NCBI GenBank assembly: GCA_965116785.1
Contig: OZ220731.1
Coordinates: 4,216,001 to 4,280,000, forward strand
Direction of reading: 5' to 3'
From: Bin87 sp965116785
GTDB taxonomy: Bacteria > Chloroflexota > Dehalococcoidia > Lucifugimonadales > UBA3495
DNA: 64,000 nt
In this document: positions 62,754-64,000 of the stretch, one piece after another
How the letters are laid out: every line of letters starts with the position of its first letter
How positions within the stretch are numbered: position 1 is the first letter of the stretch
Position numbers and translations under genes: made by a program
Notes under the pieces: generated by a model
Databases searched by the model: none
What the model saw: the letters and a program-made list of their open reading frames with translations, nothing else
Told to the model about the DNA's origin: nothing

Positions 62754-64000
62754 CTACTCAGCAGTGGTGACCGTTATGCGCTCCTCCTCGCCCCGGGTAT
62801 CGTCCTCCAGGACCGCGTACACTCCGAAGCTGTAGGTCGTGCCCGGCTGCAGGCCCGCGGTGGAGTAATCCCGGCCGTCCGTCCTCTCGCCCGGCAGCGT
62901 CAGCGAAACGTTGGAGGATCGCAACTCGTTGCCGTCCTCGTCGTACCGGATGACCACGTAGTGGTCCAGCGGGGAGGGCGCGTCCTGGGGAGCTTCCCAG
63001 CTCAGCGTGACGGAAGCGCGACTTACGCTCGACGCGCGCAGGTTGAGCACCGCCGCGCCGGACACCGTGCCTCCCGGCATCTCCACGGTGATGACGTCGG
63101 AGTTGGGCGTCTGGTCGCCTTCACAGGTCGGCTCGTAGCAGCCCACGATGAAAATGTCGTACTCTGCTCCCGCCTCGATGAAGTCGCCCGTCAGCATGTA
63201 CTTGATGCGGTCTTCGGTTTCCGTAACGTCGGACTTCGACGGGTTGGCGACCTGCCGGGGCGAGTCCGTGCCGCCGGTGTAGATCAGATACCCGTCGATC
63301 TCGTCATGGCGATGGTGGTAGGCCCAGGACAGCTCTATCCGGCCCTCGGAAGCTGCGCCGTAAAGCTCCAACGGCGGGTTCGAGGGCATCATCACGTAGA
63401 CGACGTTGGAGTACGGCGTCTTGTGCCCGCTGCACTCCCGGTCGTAGCAGCCCCTGACGGAGACACCGTGCTCCCTGCCCGCCTCCAGGAAGTCCCCGGT
63501 CAGCGTGTACGCGACGGTGTCCGTGTCCACCGTGACTTCCGATTTCAGTGGGCTGGCGACCCCCCGGGACGAGCCCGGCGGAATGCTGAGTTGGACCAAA
63601 TATCGTTCCAGCTCGTCGTGACGGCTGTGCCGGTTCCAGGAGAGATCGATGCTGCCATCGACGAATGCCCCGGACAGGCTCAGGGGTTCGCCCAGGGATC
63701 CGGGAGTGTGATCCACGAAGGCATACCCGGATCTGTCCGAAGACCCGTCCGGGCTCTGCGCGACCACCCGGTAGAAGTAGTGGCCGGTCCCCGAGGCGCT
63801 GTTGTCCGTGTAAGTCGTGACGTTGTCCACGGTATCAATCCGGGTGTAGGTGGCTCCGTGATCGGGCGGCGTGCTGGGGTCGCCGTCATCCGCGGGGGCA
63901 TCGGCCCTGAGAATGAAGTACCGTTGCACGCTGGTGTCCAGGTTGGGGTTCGGGATGGGCATCACCGGCGATAGAGGCGTACCGTCGGGGAACAGCCGGG
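62754..64000 (-). CDS. C-terminal part of a secreted FN3-repeat protein (5' end beyond window)
   Basis: The frame is open to the right edge of the window; a GTG at 63965 is only an internal codon, since 'DGTPLSPV' precedes it in frame. About 415 residues are visible. They hold FN3-like domains, including two related repeats of about 95 residues with 'SIDLSWNRHSRHDELERY' and 'RIELSWAYHHRHDEIDGY'. Each repeat carries a Cys pair near its end ('GCYDRECSG', 'GCYEPTCEG') that could form a disulphide outside the cell. The last domain has 'VTLSWEAPQDAPSPLDHYVV' and ends 'EERITVTTAE'. It is the seventh gene in the same direction. Its head is not visible, so whether it is an A or B relative is unknown, but the FN3 tail fits type B. 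Confidence 0.85.
   Translation of the reverse strand, partial: RLFPDGTPLSPVMPIPNPNLDTSVQRYFILRADAPADDGDPSTPPDHGATYTRIDTVDNVTTYTDNSASGTGHYFYRVVAQSPDGSSDRSGYAFVDHTPGSLGEPLSLSGAFVDGSIDLSWNRHSRHDELERYLVQLSIPPGSSRGVASPLKSEVTVDTDTVAYTLTGDFLEAGREHGVSVRGCYDRECSGHKTPYSNVVYVMMPSNPPLELYGAASEGRIELSWAYHHRHDEIDGYLIYTGGTDSPRQVANPSKSDVTETEDRIKYMLTGDFIEAGAEYDIFIVGCYEPTCEGDQTPNSDVITVEMPGGTVSGAAVLNLRASSVSRASVTLSWEAPQDAPSPLDHYVVIRYDEDGNELRSSNVSLTLPGERTDGRDYSTAGLQPGTTYSFGVYAVLEDDTRGEEERITVTTAE

Overview
The window is GC-rich bacterial DNA, most likely from a marine or sponge-associated Chloroflexota (SAR202/Dehalococcoidia-like) genome. That placement is inferred from the style of the proteins: GAF-PAS histidine kinases fused to a response regulator and winged helix, and very long secreted proteins built from 'WSDG' propeller blades, cadherin and FN3 modules. 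It was not tested against any database. No rRNA, tRNA or housekeeping gene is present; this is an accessory region.

Layout. (1) 1-2112: the tail of a hybrid kinase/regulator, then an IS607-type element that keeps only tnpB plus a conserved structured right end (candidate omegaRNA). (2) 2113-9730: a hairpin-rich non-coding stretch, a possible Rep-like zinc-motif protein, a 400-aa and a 144-aa unknown protein with clear terminators, a PD-(D/E)XK-like protein, a decayed paralogue of the 400-aa gene with its duplicated upstream block, and a domain fragment. (3) 9895-24295: three secreted multi-domain protein genes on the minus strand. The first (2749 aa) is frameshifted at its 3' end, the second is a collapsed pseudogene, and the third (1419 aa) is divergent from a hybrid kinase. 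(4) 24527-32210: two full-length paralogous GAF-PAS-HisKA-HATPase-REC-wHTH proteins separated by a complete IS607-type element (tnpA plus tnpB). (5) 32347-64000: an array of seven minus-strand genes for large secreted proteins.

The array is the most striking part. Six of its genes form a duplicated three-gene unit, A-A-B / A-A-B. Type A proteins have a signal peptide, PYSLYGD and cadherin modules, a first propeller, two cadherin-like beta-sandwiches, a second propeller and a beta-sandwich tail. Type B proteins share the head but carry FN3 and PPC-like tails. Each of the six has the same short box (TTTCGTTATATTAC in the direction of transcription) 72-87 bases before the start codon, and all but the first are followed by a GC-rich hairpin terminator. 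Signs of continuing rearrangement include near-identical blocks between paralogues, a 2-base deletion that splits one gene, a leftover A-type tail downstream of a B-type gene, and a terminator whose 9-base loop is inverted between two copies. The second propeller of the A proteins differs mainly in the loops between conserved WSDG strands.

Working hypothesis (inference): a family of secreted adhesion or recognition proteins diversified by duplication and module exchange, under common transcriptional control and perhaps controlled by the neighbouring one-protein sensor-regulators.
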